This document shows, in pieces, positions 17,401 through 24,548 of a stretch of DNA of 64,000 nucleotides. Both the position numbers and the translations under genes were made by a program. The notes under the pieces were generated by a model. The model saw only the letters and a program-made list of their open reading frames with translations, was not told the origin of the DNA and made no database searches. The stretch comes from Desulfovibrio desulfuricans (GTDB lineage: Bacteria; Desulfobacterota; Desulfovibrionia; Desulfovibrionales; Desulfovibrionaceae). Location of the stretch: assembly GCF_004801255.1 (NCBI RefSeq), contig NZ_CP036295.1, positions 1,500,001 through 1,564,000 on the forward strand, given 5' to 3'. Positions within the stretch are counted from its first letter, which is position 1. Every line of letters begins with the position of its first letter.

Positions 17401-18820
17401 ACTCCCGCATGCTCAGGCCAAGGCCCCGGGCAAAACTTTCAAGAAAAGCCCCGCACCCGGCAGAGCAGGCCTCGTTGAGGCTCACGTCGCTGATCACGCC
17501 GTTGTCAATCTTGAGGCACTTCATGTCCTGGCCGCCGATGTCTATGACATAGCTGACCTCTGGCACGAGCTGTGTGGCGGCTTTGAAATGGGCCAGGGTT
17601 TCCACCATTACGTTGTCCACCCCAAGGGCTGACTCAGCCAGATGCGCGCCGTAGCCGGTGGCTCCGGAGGCAGAAAGCCACGCCCCGTCCGGAATGCGGT
17701 CAAGCATGTCCGCCAGAGGCGGCAGCAGGGTCTGCAGCGGGTTGCCGCCGTTGGACGCGTAGCAGAAATCAAGGATGCGCCGCTCCCCGTCCACCAGCAC
17801 GGCCTTGACCGTTGTGGAGCCGAGATCAAGACCGAGAAACAACGCTCCGCGCGCCTCCTGGATATTGGCCGAGGGCATGGCGTTGGCTGTCTCGTGCCGC
17901 TGGCGGAAGTGGGCGTATTCCCTGCTGTCGGCAAACATGCCGGGCAAAACTTTGTCTGTAGATACCTTGGGAGAGTGCGACAGGCTGCCCGCCAGCCGGG
18001 CGAGGTCGGCAAGGTTTTGCGGTTGCGCCGTGTCATCGGCGGATATGGCGCAACGGGCCGCGCCAATGGCGGCCGTGCACTGCGCATGCGGCAGATACGC
18101 GATGTACTGGGGGGGCAGGTCGAGATTTTTGATAAAAAGGTTTTTAAGCTCTGACAAAAAGTGCAGCGGCCCGCCCAAGAAGGCCACTTTGCCGGTAATG
18201 GGCCTGCCGCAGGCAAGCCCGCCGATGGTTTGTTCAACAACTGCCTGAAAAATGGATGCGGCTATGTCCTCGCGCGAAACGCCGCCGTTGAGCAGCGGAA
18301 CGATATCAGTCTTGGCAAAAACCCCGCAACGCGAGGCAATGGGGTAAAGCGTGGTGTGGCGGGAGGCCAGCTCGTTGAGGCCTCCTGCATCCGTATTCAG
18401 GAGGCGGGCCATCTGGTCGATAAACGCCCCGGTGCCGCCCGCGCACGATTCGTTCATGCGCAGCTCCACATCCTGCCCCAGGTAGAGCAGCTTGGCGTCT
18501 TCGCCGCCCAGTTCCACCGCAACGGACGTGTCGGGGGCGCTGAAAGAAATGGCGCGGGCCGTGGCGAGCAGCTCCTGCACAAAAAGGATGGAAAGCTGTT
18601 TGCTGAGATCAAGAGCTCCCGAGCCGGTCATGGCGCAGCGCACGGTGGCGGAGGGGTAGAGCTGTGAAATCTCTGCAAGCAGGCTTGCCAGCGTGGCGCG
18701 AACCGCAGTGCCGTGCCGGCAGTAGCGTGTTTCGGCAATTGCGCCGTCCGCTTGCAGCAAAGCCAGTTTGACTGTGGTGGAACCTATGTCTAAGCCTAAA
18801 TAAAATAGTGGTGGAGACAC
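14486..18820 (-). CDS. Giant acyl-CoA dehydratase activase / 2-hydroxyacyl-CoA dehydratase-like protein
   Basis: A 1,444-residue cytoplasmic protein. Domain order: a first BadF/HgdC-type ASKHA ATPase (about 5-260; YLGLDIGSTTVK, Fe-S ligand in NESCAGGTGAF), a second one (about 325-580; FLGLDLGSTTVK, NEACSAGCGAF), a Cys-rich linker (FRCRDCGNNC), a DUF2229 domain (about 690-900; PSQSVCYPAKLAHGH, FFPCIPRE) and a dehydratase-subunit-like region (about 1000-1380) with further Cys motifs such as QTCGPCRASNYPALL. ASKHA activases use ATP to inject a low-potential electron through a shared [4Fe-4S] cluster. GTG 18820 is preferred because GAGG lies eight bases upstream; TTG 18826 is too near it. It stands alone, without separate dehydratase subunits, so its substrate is unknown. 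Confidence 0.9.
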   Translation of the reverse strand: MSPPLFYLGLDIGSTTVKLALLQADGAIAETRYCRHGTAVRATLASLLAEISQLYPSATVRCAMTGSGALDLSKQLSILFVQELLATARAISFSAPDTSVAVELGGEDAKLLYLGQDVELRMNESCAGGTGAFIDQMARLLNTDAGGLNELASRHTTLYPIASRCGVFAKTDIVPLLNGGVSREDIAASIFQAVVEQTIGGLACGRPITGKVAFLGGPLHFLSELKNLFIKNLDLPPQYIAYLPHAQCTAAIGAARCAISADDTAQPQNLADLARLAGSLSHSPKVSTDKVLPGMFADSREYAHFRQRHETANAMPSANIQEARGALFLGLDLGSTTVKAVLVDGERRILDFCYASNGGNPLQTLLPPLADMLDRIPDGAWLSASGATGYGAHLAESALGVDNVMVETLAHFKAATQLVPEVSYVIDIGGQDMKCLKIDNGVISDVSLNEACSAGCGAFLESFARGLGLSMREFVNISLFAAHPADLGSRCTVFMNSRVTQAQKDGLPIADIAAGLCYSVVRNALDKVLRIKNPQELGEHVVVQGGAFLNDALLCAMERTLGRHVHRPAASGLMGAYGAALEAMERSECTGTRSGITASLIRGLAMRTRSFRCRDCGNNCLLTETRFSHGSRHIAGNRCDRFSEARRGASVTAANLVTWKNQRLFRYEPLPLESAPRGRLGIPRVLNVYAHYPFWFTLFTSLGFRVEVSPPTSRALFAAGLSSVPSQSVCYPAKLAHGHVLALLESGIKSIFFPCIPREAQEFAEMCDSFSCPVACGYPQVIRENLPEIKDAGAVLHAPFVNLTHTASLVSNLCREFNLPRGEVRSAVRAARHEQAHYQRELRAEAEHIYAETLRNKGVMVVLAGRPYHADPQVHHGLPDFIASLGAAVVSEDALPRNWVTHRMSFALRARNQWTYAARLYRAGLWACEADHGQARVELVQLTSFGCGIDAITADQMRELMRAHGKLYTLIKMDEGNALASARIRIRSLLAVSHADRSRSAKEAHSLAAPVFSKRDAGTHTILVPQMAPLHFPLMTAAIAGSDHTVRLLPTVSAEAVSLGQAYVNNDACYPAIVAIGQLLLALRNDGLDPRRTALLLSQTCGPCRASNYPALLRKALQEYGYDPIPVLTLNASGADSQPGLRPNRAMLWRMLLGMLAGDMLQRLSLFTGTYECRKGQTEDRLQHWLQLLTPAIRKGDESALRQMLPRLVYDFATIRTDLTPRPRVAVVGEILLTYHADANNHIVEQIRQEGGEPLLPDFANFMLYCLRDAVYDWRFQGGSAWAALGNSIVMRRIEGMRRYMRGALNTSPLSAHVMPVAHIDDLARLGQSVMSLGNSAGEGWLLPAEMLEFLEHGTSNILCLQPFGCLPNHVVGRGAFKSVRRQRSEANIMALDYDPGSSEANQLNRIRLFMAIAREKEKEREEAARHARHTYAGDAAAGLGHWQ

Positions 18821-18950
18821 GTACAAGTCCTCACATGAAACAGGGTTATGTGAATCGGGCCTGATGTCTTCATGAAAAATAACAGTACTATTGCCAATTT
18901 TTCATCAATTCAGACTACACTCGAACGTGATAAAAATTCAAGGCCCTTGG

Positions 18951-19022
18951 CGCAAAAAAAAAAACCGGCCCGCGCAACTGTTCAGCTTCTGCAGAAACTG
19001 TCTGGTTGCGCGGGCCGGTTTT
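18951..19022 (-). terminator. Terminator of the M23 peptidase gene
   Basis: Perfect arms AACCGGCCCGCGCAAC-type (18963-18979 and 19004-19020) around a 24-base loop. On the minus strand about ten Ts follow (18954-18964). The plus side also ends in TTTTA, so it may work both ways. Confidence 0.85.
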
Positions 19023-19072
19023 ATCGGCCGTTATATGGTCTGTTATATCTGCGCCATGCGGCAGTCCGCCAG

Positions 19073-20401
19073 CTATTGCTGGGTCATTGATGCGTCGAGG
19101 CGCCCGGTGATGTTGTCGCGGATCCACTTGGGGTCAAGCCATTCAAGGGGGGTTACTTCCACCCCGCCCACAAGAATGCCAAAGTGCAGATGGTCGCCAA
19201 AGGCAAGGCCCGTGCTGCCGGTGTGGGCGATGATCTGGCCCTTTTGCACCACGTCGCCCACTTTGACGAGCTGGTCGTTGAGGTGCGAGTACAGCGACAT
19301 CAGCCCCAGACCATGGTCGATGACAATCATGTTGCCGTAAATGCCCAGATTGCCGCAAAACACCACGCGGCCGCTGTTGGCGGCGGGCACTTCGGCATTG
19401 CGTACAGAGGCGAGGTCAAAGCCCAGGTGGTACGACTCGCCCACCTGCTTGCCCTGATAGTTGAAAAAGCGGTGGTCGCCAAAACCGGCGCGCGGGGCGG
19501 AGCGGGGCAGTCTTTCAAACGCGCCGCTCCACAGCATGGCCGAGGCGGTGTCGCGGCCTATCTCGCGCAGGGCCTGCACGTTGCCGCTGCGAACCTGATT
19601 GTTGATGTACAGGTAACATTCCAGCGGGTTGGTTGCGTCGGGCGCCAGATCTCGCAGTTTGCTTTCCACAGCCAGCAAAAAGTTGTCGGAAACTTCAATG
19701 CTGTCGCTTTTGAACACGCGCTCAAACGACATGACCGTCAGGTGGCTTTTGGTGACGTTGCCCGCAAGGTCGGTGGCGGTAATTTCCACGCTGTTTTTAT
19801 AATCGCGGGCCGTCATGGTGTACGGAAAGGGGAAAAAGCAGATATAGCTGCCGTCTTTTTGCAGGTAGCCGGGCACCAAATAGCCCGCCACCAGCACGCC
19901 GCTGCTTGTTATGTCCTTGTCGACCGTGTAGCGCACCACGGCGGTGCCGCCCCGGCGCACGTTGGGGGGCAGGGTTTTGACAGAAATACGAGGCGGTTGC
20001 GTATCAAGGCGCATGGGCAGCTGCACCGTGCGGGTATTGCCCTGGCCAAAACCGGCAAGCGAGCCGTCGGTGGCGCGAATTTCCAGTTCAAACGCGCCCT
20101 CGCGCAGGTTGGCGTCCTTCATGGGAACTTCAACCTCGCGTTCGGCGATATATTGATCAAAATGCTTGCTGAAAATCACATTGAGAACATTATTTTTGCG
20201 CACGCCCACCGAAATGGAGCGGATGCCCGACGGGTCCTTCATGCGCACCTTGAGCACGCTTGCAGGCGAAACCCTGCCGGTGTTCGGCGTTACTTCGACA
20301 GTAGGGCCGTCAAGATCTTTAAAAAAAACATAGCCGCCCAAAACCAGCAGGGCGACCACTAGAATACCCAGCACCGAAGAAAACAGACTTCTTTTACGCA
20401 T
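19073..20401 (-). CDS. M23-family (LytM-type) peptidoglycan endopeptidase, membrane anchored
   Basis: A 442-residue protein with an N-terminal membrane helix (about 7-26), a long periplasmic beta-rich region and a C-terminal LytM domain. Zinc ligands are visible in SYHLGFDLA (HxGxD) and DHLHFGIL (HxH); the SLYSHL and VVQKGQIIAHTGSTG strands are typical of active enzymes. The region before it (about 40-230) has Ig-like repeats of the kind PPRISVKTLPP and ITATDLAGNV. It should cleave cross-links in the cell wall, possibly in division or growth. Ribosome site GAGGAG lies upstream of ATG 20401. It is monocistronic, divergent from pcm. Confidence 0.88.
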   Translation of the reverse strand: MRKRSLFSSVLGILVVALLVLGGYVFFKDLDGPTVEVTPNTGRVSPASVLKVRMKDPSGIRSISVGVRKNNVLNVIFSKHFDQYIAEREVEVPMKDANLREGAFELEIRATDGSLAGFGQGNTRTVQLPMRLDTQPPRISVKTLPPNVRRGGTAVVRYTVDKDITSSGVLVAGYLVPGYLQKDGSYICFFPFPYTMTARDYKNSVEITATDLAGNVTKSHLTVMSFERVFKSDSIEVSDNFLLAVESKLRDLAPDATNPLECYLYINNQVRSGNVQALREIGRDTASAMLWSGAFERLPRSAPRAGFGDHRFFNYQGKQVGESYHLGFDLASVRNAEVPAANSGRVVFCGNLGIYGNMIVIDHGLGLMSLYSHLNDQLVKVGDVVQKGQIIAHTGSTGLAFGDHLHFGILVGGVEVTPLEWLDPKWIRDNITGRLDASMTQQ

Positions 20402-20544
20402 TGCCGACTCCTCGTTCTCGCTTCCCGCAGGGTTGCATAAAGAAAGGCAAGTTTCAAGGGAAACTCTGGAACTTCTCTTGATCTGCCAAAACTGCCGCCG
20501 GGCGCATTGACTTGGCGTTAAAAATCTGTTTTCACTTCCGCAGT

Positions 20545-21240
20545 ATGCAGTACGGTAAATATTCCGCGGCTGGGGGCGCTCCCCGCGAGCCTTTGCCTTC
20601 CGTGGATCCCAAACGTCTGCGGCGTCGAATGGTGCGTGAACAGCTCGAGGCCAGGGGCATCAGTGATCCTGCGGTGCTTGGGGCCATGTCTGCGGTGCCG
20701 CGCCATCTTTTTGTGCAAGAAGCGCTGCGCGCTCAGGCCTACGAAGACACCCCCCTGCCCATAGGTTACGGGCAGACCATATCACAGCCCTACATCGTAG
20801 CCCTGATGACCCAGCTGCTTGAAGTGCAGCGCGGCATGAGGGTTCTTGAGGTCGGCACAGGCTCCGGCTATCAGGCCGCCGTGCTCGCCACCATGGGCTG
20901 CACGGTGTTTACCGTCGAGCGCATGCGCGAGCTTTATCAAAATACATCAAGCCTCTTGCGGCAACTGGGACTTAGGGGTATCCACATGCAACGGCGTGAC
21001 GGCACGCTTGGCATGCCCGAGGCCGCGCCATTTGACCGCATAATTGTTACAGCCGGCGGGCCTGAAGTGCCGCGCCCCCTTGTTGACCAGCTTGACGAGG
21101 GCGGCATCATGCTTATTCCCGTAGGGTCAAAGCCCCGCACGCAGCGTCTCGTGCGCGTGCGCAAAGAGCAGGGGCGCGTCAGCAGCGACGACCTGGGCCC
21201 GGTAGTTTTTGTAGATCTGGTGGGCGACCACGGCTGGTAG
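20545..21240 (+). CDS. pcm: Protein-L-isoaspartate O-methyltransferase
   Basis: A 231-residue SAM-dependent methyltransferase that repairs isoaspartyl residues in damaged proteins. Motifs: [36 protein letters not shown], and SAM-binding [16 protein letters not shown], then RDGTLG and [21 protein letters not shown]. The start is uncertain: ATG 20545 has no clear ribosome site; a TTG at 20512 would lengthen the protein by 11 residues, and ATG 20629 would shorten it. mrp follows after 41 bases and is probably cotranscribed. Confidence 0.93.
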   Translation: MQYGKYSAAGGAPREPLPSVDPKRLRRRMVREQLEARGISDPAVLGAMSAVPRHLFVQEALRAQAYEDTPLPIGYGQTISQPYIVALMTQLLEVQRGMRVLEVGTGSGYQAAVLATMGCTVFTVERMRELYQNTSSLLRQLGLRGIHMQRRDGTLGMPEAAPFDRIIVTAGGPEVPRPLVDQLDEGGIMLIPVGSKPRTQRLVRVRKEQGRVSSDDLGPVVFVDLVGDHGW

Positions 21241-21281
21241 ACACGCTGCCGTGCGGCCCCGCCAAAATTGAAGGAGATGTC

Positions 21282-22196
21282 ATGGCATCCTGTTCATCCT
21301 GTTCTTCTGCAACGTCATGCCCCAGTGCGACCGGCAAGGGCGGCAGCGGGAACTGCAATGACCCCATGGCCAAGCAGGACCGCGCCATAGCCGAGCGCCT
21401 GGGCCATATACGCCACAAAATATTCGTCATGAGCGGCAAGGGCGGCGTGGGCAAAAGCTCCGTTACCGTCAACACAGCCGCAGCTCTGGCGCGCCGGGGA
21501 TTCAAGGTCGGCATTCTTGATGTTGATATCCACGGGCCCAGCGTGCCCAACCTGCTTGGGCTTACCAGCACGGTTGAAATCGACGAAGCCACGCAGCTGA
21601 TGATTCCGGCGGCGTACGACGAAAACCTGTCGGTTATTTCCATGGATACGTTTCTGCAAGACAAGGACCAGGCCGTTCTGTGGCGTGGCCCCAAAAAAAC
21701 CTCGGCTATCCGCCAGTTTATAGCAGACGTAAAATGGGGCGAGCTTGACTTTTTGCTTATCGACTCCCCTCCAGGAACGGGCGACGAGCACATGACCGTC
21801 ATTCAGGCCATACCCGACGCCCTGTGCGTAGTGGTGACCACCCCGCAGGAAATTTCGCTGGCAGACGTGCGCAAGGCCATCAACTTTTTGCAGTACACCA
21901 ACTCCAATGTGCTTGGCGTGGTGGAAAACATGAGCGGCCTTGTGTGCCCGCACTGCCACCAGGAGATCGACCTGTTTAAAAAGGGCGGCGGTGAAGAACT
22001 GGCAAAGCGCTACGGCCTCAAGTTTCTTGGCGCCGTGCCGCTCGACCCCACCACCGTGGTGGCTGCTGACAAAGGTATCCCTGTGGTGTACCTTGAGGCG
22101 GAAAGCGCGGCCAAGGCGGCCTTTCTCAATCTGGCGGATTCCATTGCCGCCGCTGCCGACGGCAGCCTGGAAGCTCTTGCCAGTTCGCGCAGCTAG
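21282..22196 (+). CDS. mrp: Mrp/NBP35-family Fe-S cluster carrier ATPase
   Basis: A 304-residue P-loop ATPase that carries and delivers Fe-S clusters. It has the deviant Walker A MSGKGGVGKSS, the switch regions DVDIHGPSVPNLLG and LLIDSPPGTGDEH, and the cluster-bridging pair CPHC near residue 224. The N-terminus is unusually cysteine-rich (CSSCSSATSC, and a fourth Cys before DPMAKQD), as in eukaryotic Nbp35, suggesting a second N-terminal cluster. AAGGAG precedes ATG 21282. Such proteins serve assembly of Fe-S enzymes, several of which (hydrogenase, radical SAM enzymes) lie in this window. Confidence 0.93.
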   Translation: MASCSSCSSATSCPSATGKGGSGNCNDPMAKQDRAIAERLGHIRHKIFVMSGKGGVGKSSVTVNTAAALARRGFKVGILDVDIHGPSVPNLLGLTSTVEIDEATQLMIPAAYDENLSVISMDTFLQDKDQAVLWRGPKKTSAIRQFIADVKWGELDFLLIDSPPGTGDEHMTVIQAIPDALCVVVTTPQEISLADVRKAINFLQYTNSNVLGVVENMSGLVCPHCHQEIDLFKKGGGEELAKRYGLKFLGAVPLDPTTVVAADKGIPVVYLEAESAAKAAFLNLADSIAAAADGSLEALASSRS

Positions 22197-22229
22197 ATAC
22201 GCCGCGTATATGGCCCGGTAGGAATGCAG

Positions 22230-22272
22230 GCTTCCCTGGCGGCCAGGTTCGGCCGTCGGGGGAGCTTTTTTT
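22230..22272 (+). terminator. Terminator after mrp
   Basis: A 15-base stem with three G-T wobbles (22230-22244 with 22251-22265) and a six-base loop, followed by seven Ts. It closes the pcm-mrp transcript ahead of pgsA. Confidence 0.8.
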
Positions 22273-22340
22273 CTCCTTTTCTCCTGTATTGTTTTGTGGT
22301 AACGCATTAAAAAATTCGCACGGAACGCCTGAGAGGAAAA

Positions 22341-22889
22341 ATGCTTAATCTTGCTAATAAAATTACACTGTTACGCATTTTGATGACCCCTCTGGTGGTT
22401 TTGCTGCTCTATTTTGAAGGGCCGATTGTCTGTATTCTGGCCGCTCTGGCCTTTATTTTTGCCTCTCTCACCGACTGGGCCGATGGGTATATTGCCCGTC
22501 GTTCCAATATGGTCACCAGCATGGGCAAGTTTCTTGACCCGCTGGCCGACAAGGTGCTGATCTGTTCGGTGCTGATCATGTTTGTCAAACTGGGTTGGGC
22601 GCCTGCGTGGGTGGTGATCGTCATTGTCTGCCGCGAGCTTGTGGTTACGGGCTTGCGCGCCATTGCCATCGACGAGGGTATTGTCCTTGCCGCCGACAAG
22701 TTCGGCAAGGCCAAGACAGTCATGCAGATCTTTGCCGTCGTGCCCCTTACGCTGCACTATCCCCTGTGGGGCATGGACCTGCAGCCGCTTGGCCTGGCGC
22801 TGCTGTATGCGGCCCTTGTGCTGGCCATTGTTTCAGGCTCCAACTATTGCTATGATTTTTACCGCAATACGCGTAAACAGGCTGGCTAA
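22341..22889 (+). CDS. pgsA: CDP-diacylglycerol-glycerol-3-phosphate 3-phosphatidyltransferase
   Basis: A 182-residue integral membrane enzyme that makes phosphatidylglycerophosphate, the committed step to phosphatidylglycerol and cardiolipin. The CDP-alcohol phosphotransferase signature DG-x2-AR-x8-G-x3-D-x3-D is intact as DGYIARRSNMVTSMGKFLDP plus LADK. The N-terminus (MLNLANKITLLRIL) and four to five hydrophobic helices fit PgsA. AGAGGA lies just before ATG 22341. It starts an operon with the 84-residue protein, ftsB, a TPR protein and a lipoprotein, all joined by overlaps or very short gaps. Confidence 0.94.
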   Translation: MLNLANKITLLRILMTPLVVLLLYFEGPIVCILAALAFIFASLTDWADGYIARRSNMVTSMGKFLDPLADKVLICSVLIMFVKLGWAPAWVVIVIVCRELVVTGLRAIAIDEGIVLAADKFGKAKTVMQIFAVVPLTLHYPLWGMDLQPLGLALLYAALVLAIVSGSNYCYDFYRNTRKQAG

Positions 22890-22901
22890 CGGGAACAACG
22901 C

Positions 22902-23156
22902 ATGAGCACGTTGCAGATCCGTCTGAAAAACTGCATCCAGACCATTCTGGAACTGGAACCCGACATGCGCGCCGGGGTCTGGGGACGTCACTTTGATGAT
23001 GAGCTGAGCACGCTCAAGGATTATCTGCATCAGGTCGATCAGATGAATCTGGCGGAGGAAGATGTCACGCGGCTTGAAAAAGCCACGGCCACCTTTCTGG
23101 CCGAGCTGCGGCTTTCGGCTGGCAACGGATCCCAACCGCAACGGTTGCTGCAGTAA
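22902..23156 (+). CDS. Small helical protein between pgsA and ftsB, unrecognised
   Basis: An 84-residue, mostly alpha-helical, charged protein without signal peptide or membrane segment. It has no motif I recognise. It starts 12 bases after pgsA and its stop overlaps the ftsB start (TAATG), so it is translated as part of this envelope operon; this argues that the gene is real. The acidic helix EEDVTRLEKATATFLAELRL could form a coiled coil with a partner. Function unknown. Confidence 0.7.
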   Translation: MSTLQIRLKNCIQTILELEPDMRAGVWGRHFDDELSTLKDYLHQVDQMNLAEEDVTRLEKATATFLAELRLSAGNGSQPQRLLQ

Positions 23157-23464
23157 TGTTTTGGCGTACGTTCATTCTCGTTGTGCTGGGTCTCGTCAAT
23201 GTGGTGCTGTTTGCGCGCATGGTCTGGGGCCCCACGGGGCTTATCGAATACCGGGAGCTCAAACACCAGTACTCCGTACTTGAAAAGCAGATTGCAAGCC
23301 TTGATGCGGAAAACCTCTCTCTGAGCCGCGAAATTCGCCTTTTGCAGTCAGACAGCCAGTATATGGAAAAAGTCATTCGTCAGCGCCTCCATTATGTTCG
23401 TGACAACGAGGTGCTCTATCTTTTTGGCGATATGGCGAAACCGGGGCGGGAGCAGAAACCATGA
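23156..23464 (+). CDS. ftsB: Septum formation initiator, FtsB/DivIC family
   Basis: A 102-residue bitopic membrane protein: N-terminal membrane helix (about 4-20), then a periplasmic coiled coil (YRELKHQYSVLEKQIASLDA) and the conserved end MEKVIRQRLHYVRDNEVLYLF, which is the DivIC/FtsB pattern. FtsB joins FtsL and FtsQ at the divisome. Its start overlaps the previous stop by one base (TAATG) and its stop overlaps the next start by four (ATGA), so all are translationally coupled. Confidence 0.9.
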   Translation: MFWRTFILVVLGLVNVVLFARMVWGPTGLIEYRELKHQYSVLEKQIASLDAENLSLSREIRLLQSDSQYMEKVIRQRLHYVRDNEVLYLFGDMAKPGREQKP

Positions 23465-24534
23465 CGGAAAAAATTGAATGGTACAAAGAAGTCCTGGAGC
23501 TTGAGCCCAATTCCAAGGTCTTTTTTCCTTTGGCCCGTCTGCTGGCCGAGGCCGACCGCACGGACGAAGCTGTTGAAATTCTGGAGCAGGGCCTTGCCCG
23601 CCATGAGGAATTTCTCGAAGCCAGACTTTTTCTTATAGAACTGCTGCATTCAACCAACAAGCTCGAAGCCTGCGAAAAGCAGGTCGCCCGCCTGACCAAG
23701 ATGTTTTCTACCTATGCCGGTTTCTGGCAGGCCTGGGCCGCGTGCATCAATGCCGCGGGCAACGCCCCTGATACCGCAGCGGTGCTGCGGTTTTTGGCGC
23801 TCAATTTTTCAAAAGGGCCTGTATCGCTGCATGAGGTCATCAATCAGGGCCTTGCGTCGCTGTCTGGCCAAGGGGTTGAATCTCCCGTTCTGGGGCAGGC
23901 TGAAGCGGCTGGCGCTGCAGAACCCCTGCACGCGGCTCCCTTGGCTGCGGCAGCCCCCGATGCGGCGGTCGCAGCGCTGACGGAGCCGCAGGTTGTTGCC
24001 GCGCCCAATGCCGCGTACGACGCCAGTTTCCACGCTGCCAGCCGTTACGCTGCCGCTGGCGACGAAATTTTGCACGATACTGTCGACTTTGATCCCGATC
24101 TTGCCATGGCTGATGACGAAGCGCTGCCGGCGGCGGCGGATGAGGGCGTTTCGCCCATGCTGGCCCGCGGGGCTGACGCCTACGCCGCTTACGCCGCCCC
24201 GGTAACGCAGGCCGAGGCTGTGGTGGAAGACGCTGACGAAACTGAAGAACGCTTTTCGCTGCGCACGCGTTCCATGGCTGAAGTGCTGGCTGAACAGGGA
24301 GATATCAAGGGCGCTCTTGATATTTACCATGAACTGGCGGCTTCGGCGGTGCATCCTGAAGAAAGCGCCGATCTGCGCCAGCGTATAACAACGTTGACCG
24401 CCCGGCTGGGCAACGCCCAGACGATGGATTCCGTCCAGCCCGCTGCCCCGGCAGAACAGGCTAGCGGTAAGGACAAGCTGATAAGCATGCTTGAAGCTTT
24501 GGCTGAACGTGTTGAAGCCAGGGCGCACAGTTAA
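23461..24534 (+). CDS. TPR-repeat protein with acidic Ala-rich linker
   Basis: A 357-residue protein without signal sequence. Residues 1-100 contain TPR-like helices (WYKEVLELEPNSKVFFPLARLL, EAVEILEQGLARHEEFLEAR). Residues about 135-260 are an Ala/Glu/Asp-rich disordered linker. The C-terminal part has another TPR-like unit (MAEVLAEQGDIKGALDIYHEL) and an amphipathic end. Coupling to ftsB through ATGA suggests a scaffolding role linked to division or envelope growth, but no function is established. Confidence 0.8.
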   Translation: MTEKIEWYKEVLELEPNSKVFFPLARLLAEADRTDEAVEILEQGLARHEEFLEARLFLIELLHSTNKLEACEKQVARLTKMFSTYAGFWQAWAACINAAGNAPDTAAVLRFLALNFSKGPVSLHEVINQGLASLSGQGVESPVLGQAEAAGAAEPLHAAPLAAAAPDAAVAALTEPQVVAAPNAAYDASFHAASRYAAAGDEILHDTVDFDPDLAMADDEALPAAADEGVSPMLARGADAYAAYAAPVTQAEAVVEDADETEERFSLRTRSMAEVLAEQGDIKGALDIYHELAASAVHPEESADLRQRITTLTARLGNAQTMDSVQPAAPAEQASGKDKLISMLEALAERVEARAHS

Positions 24535-24548
24535 TGAGGGAGATCACT

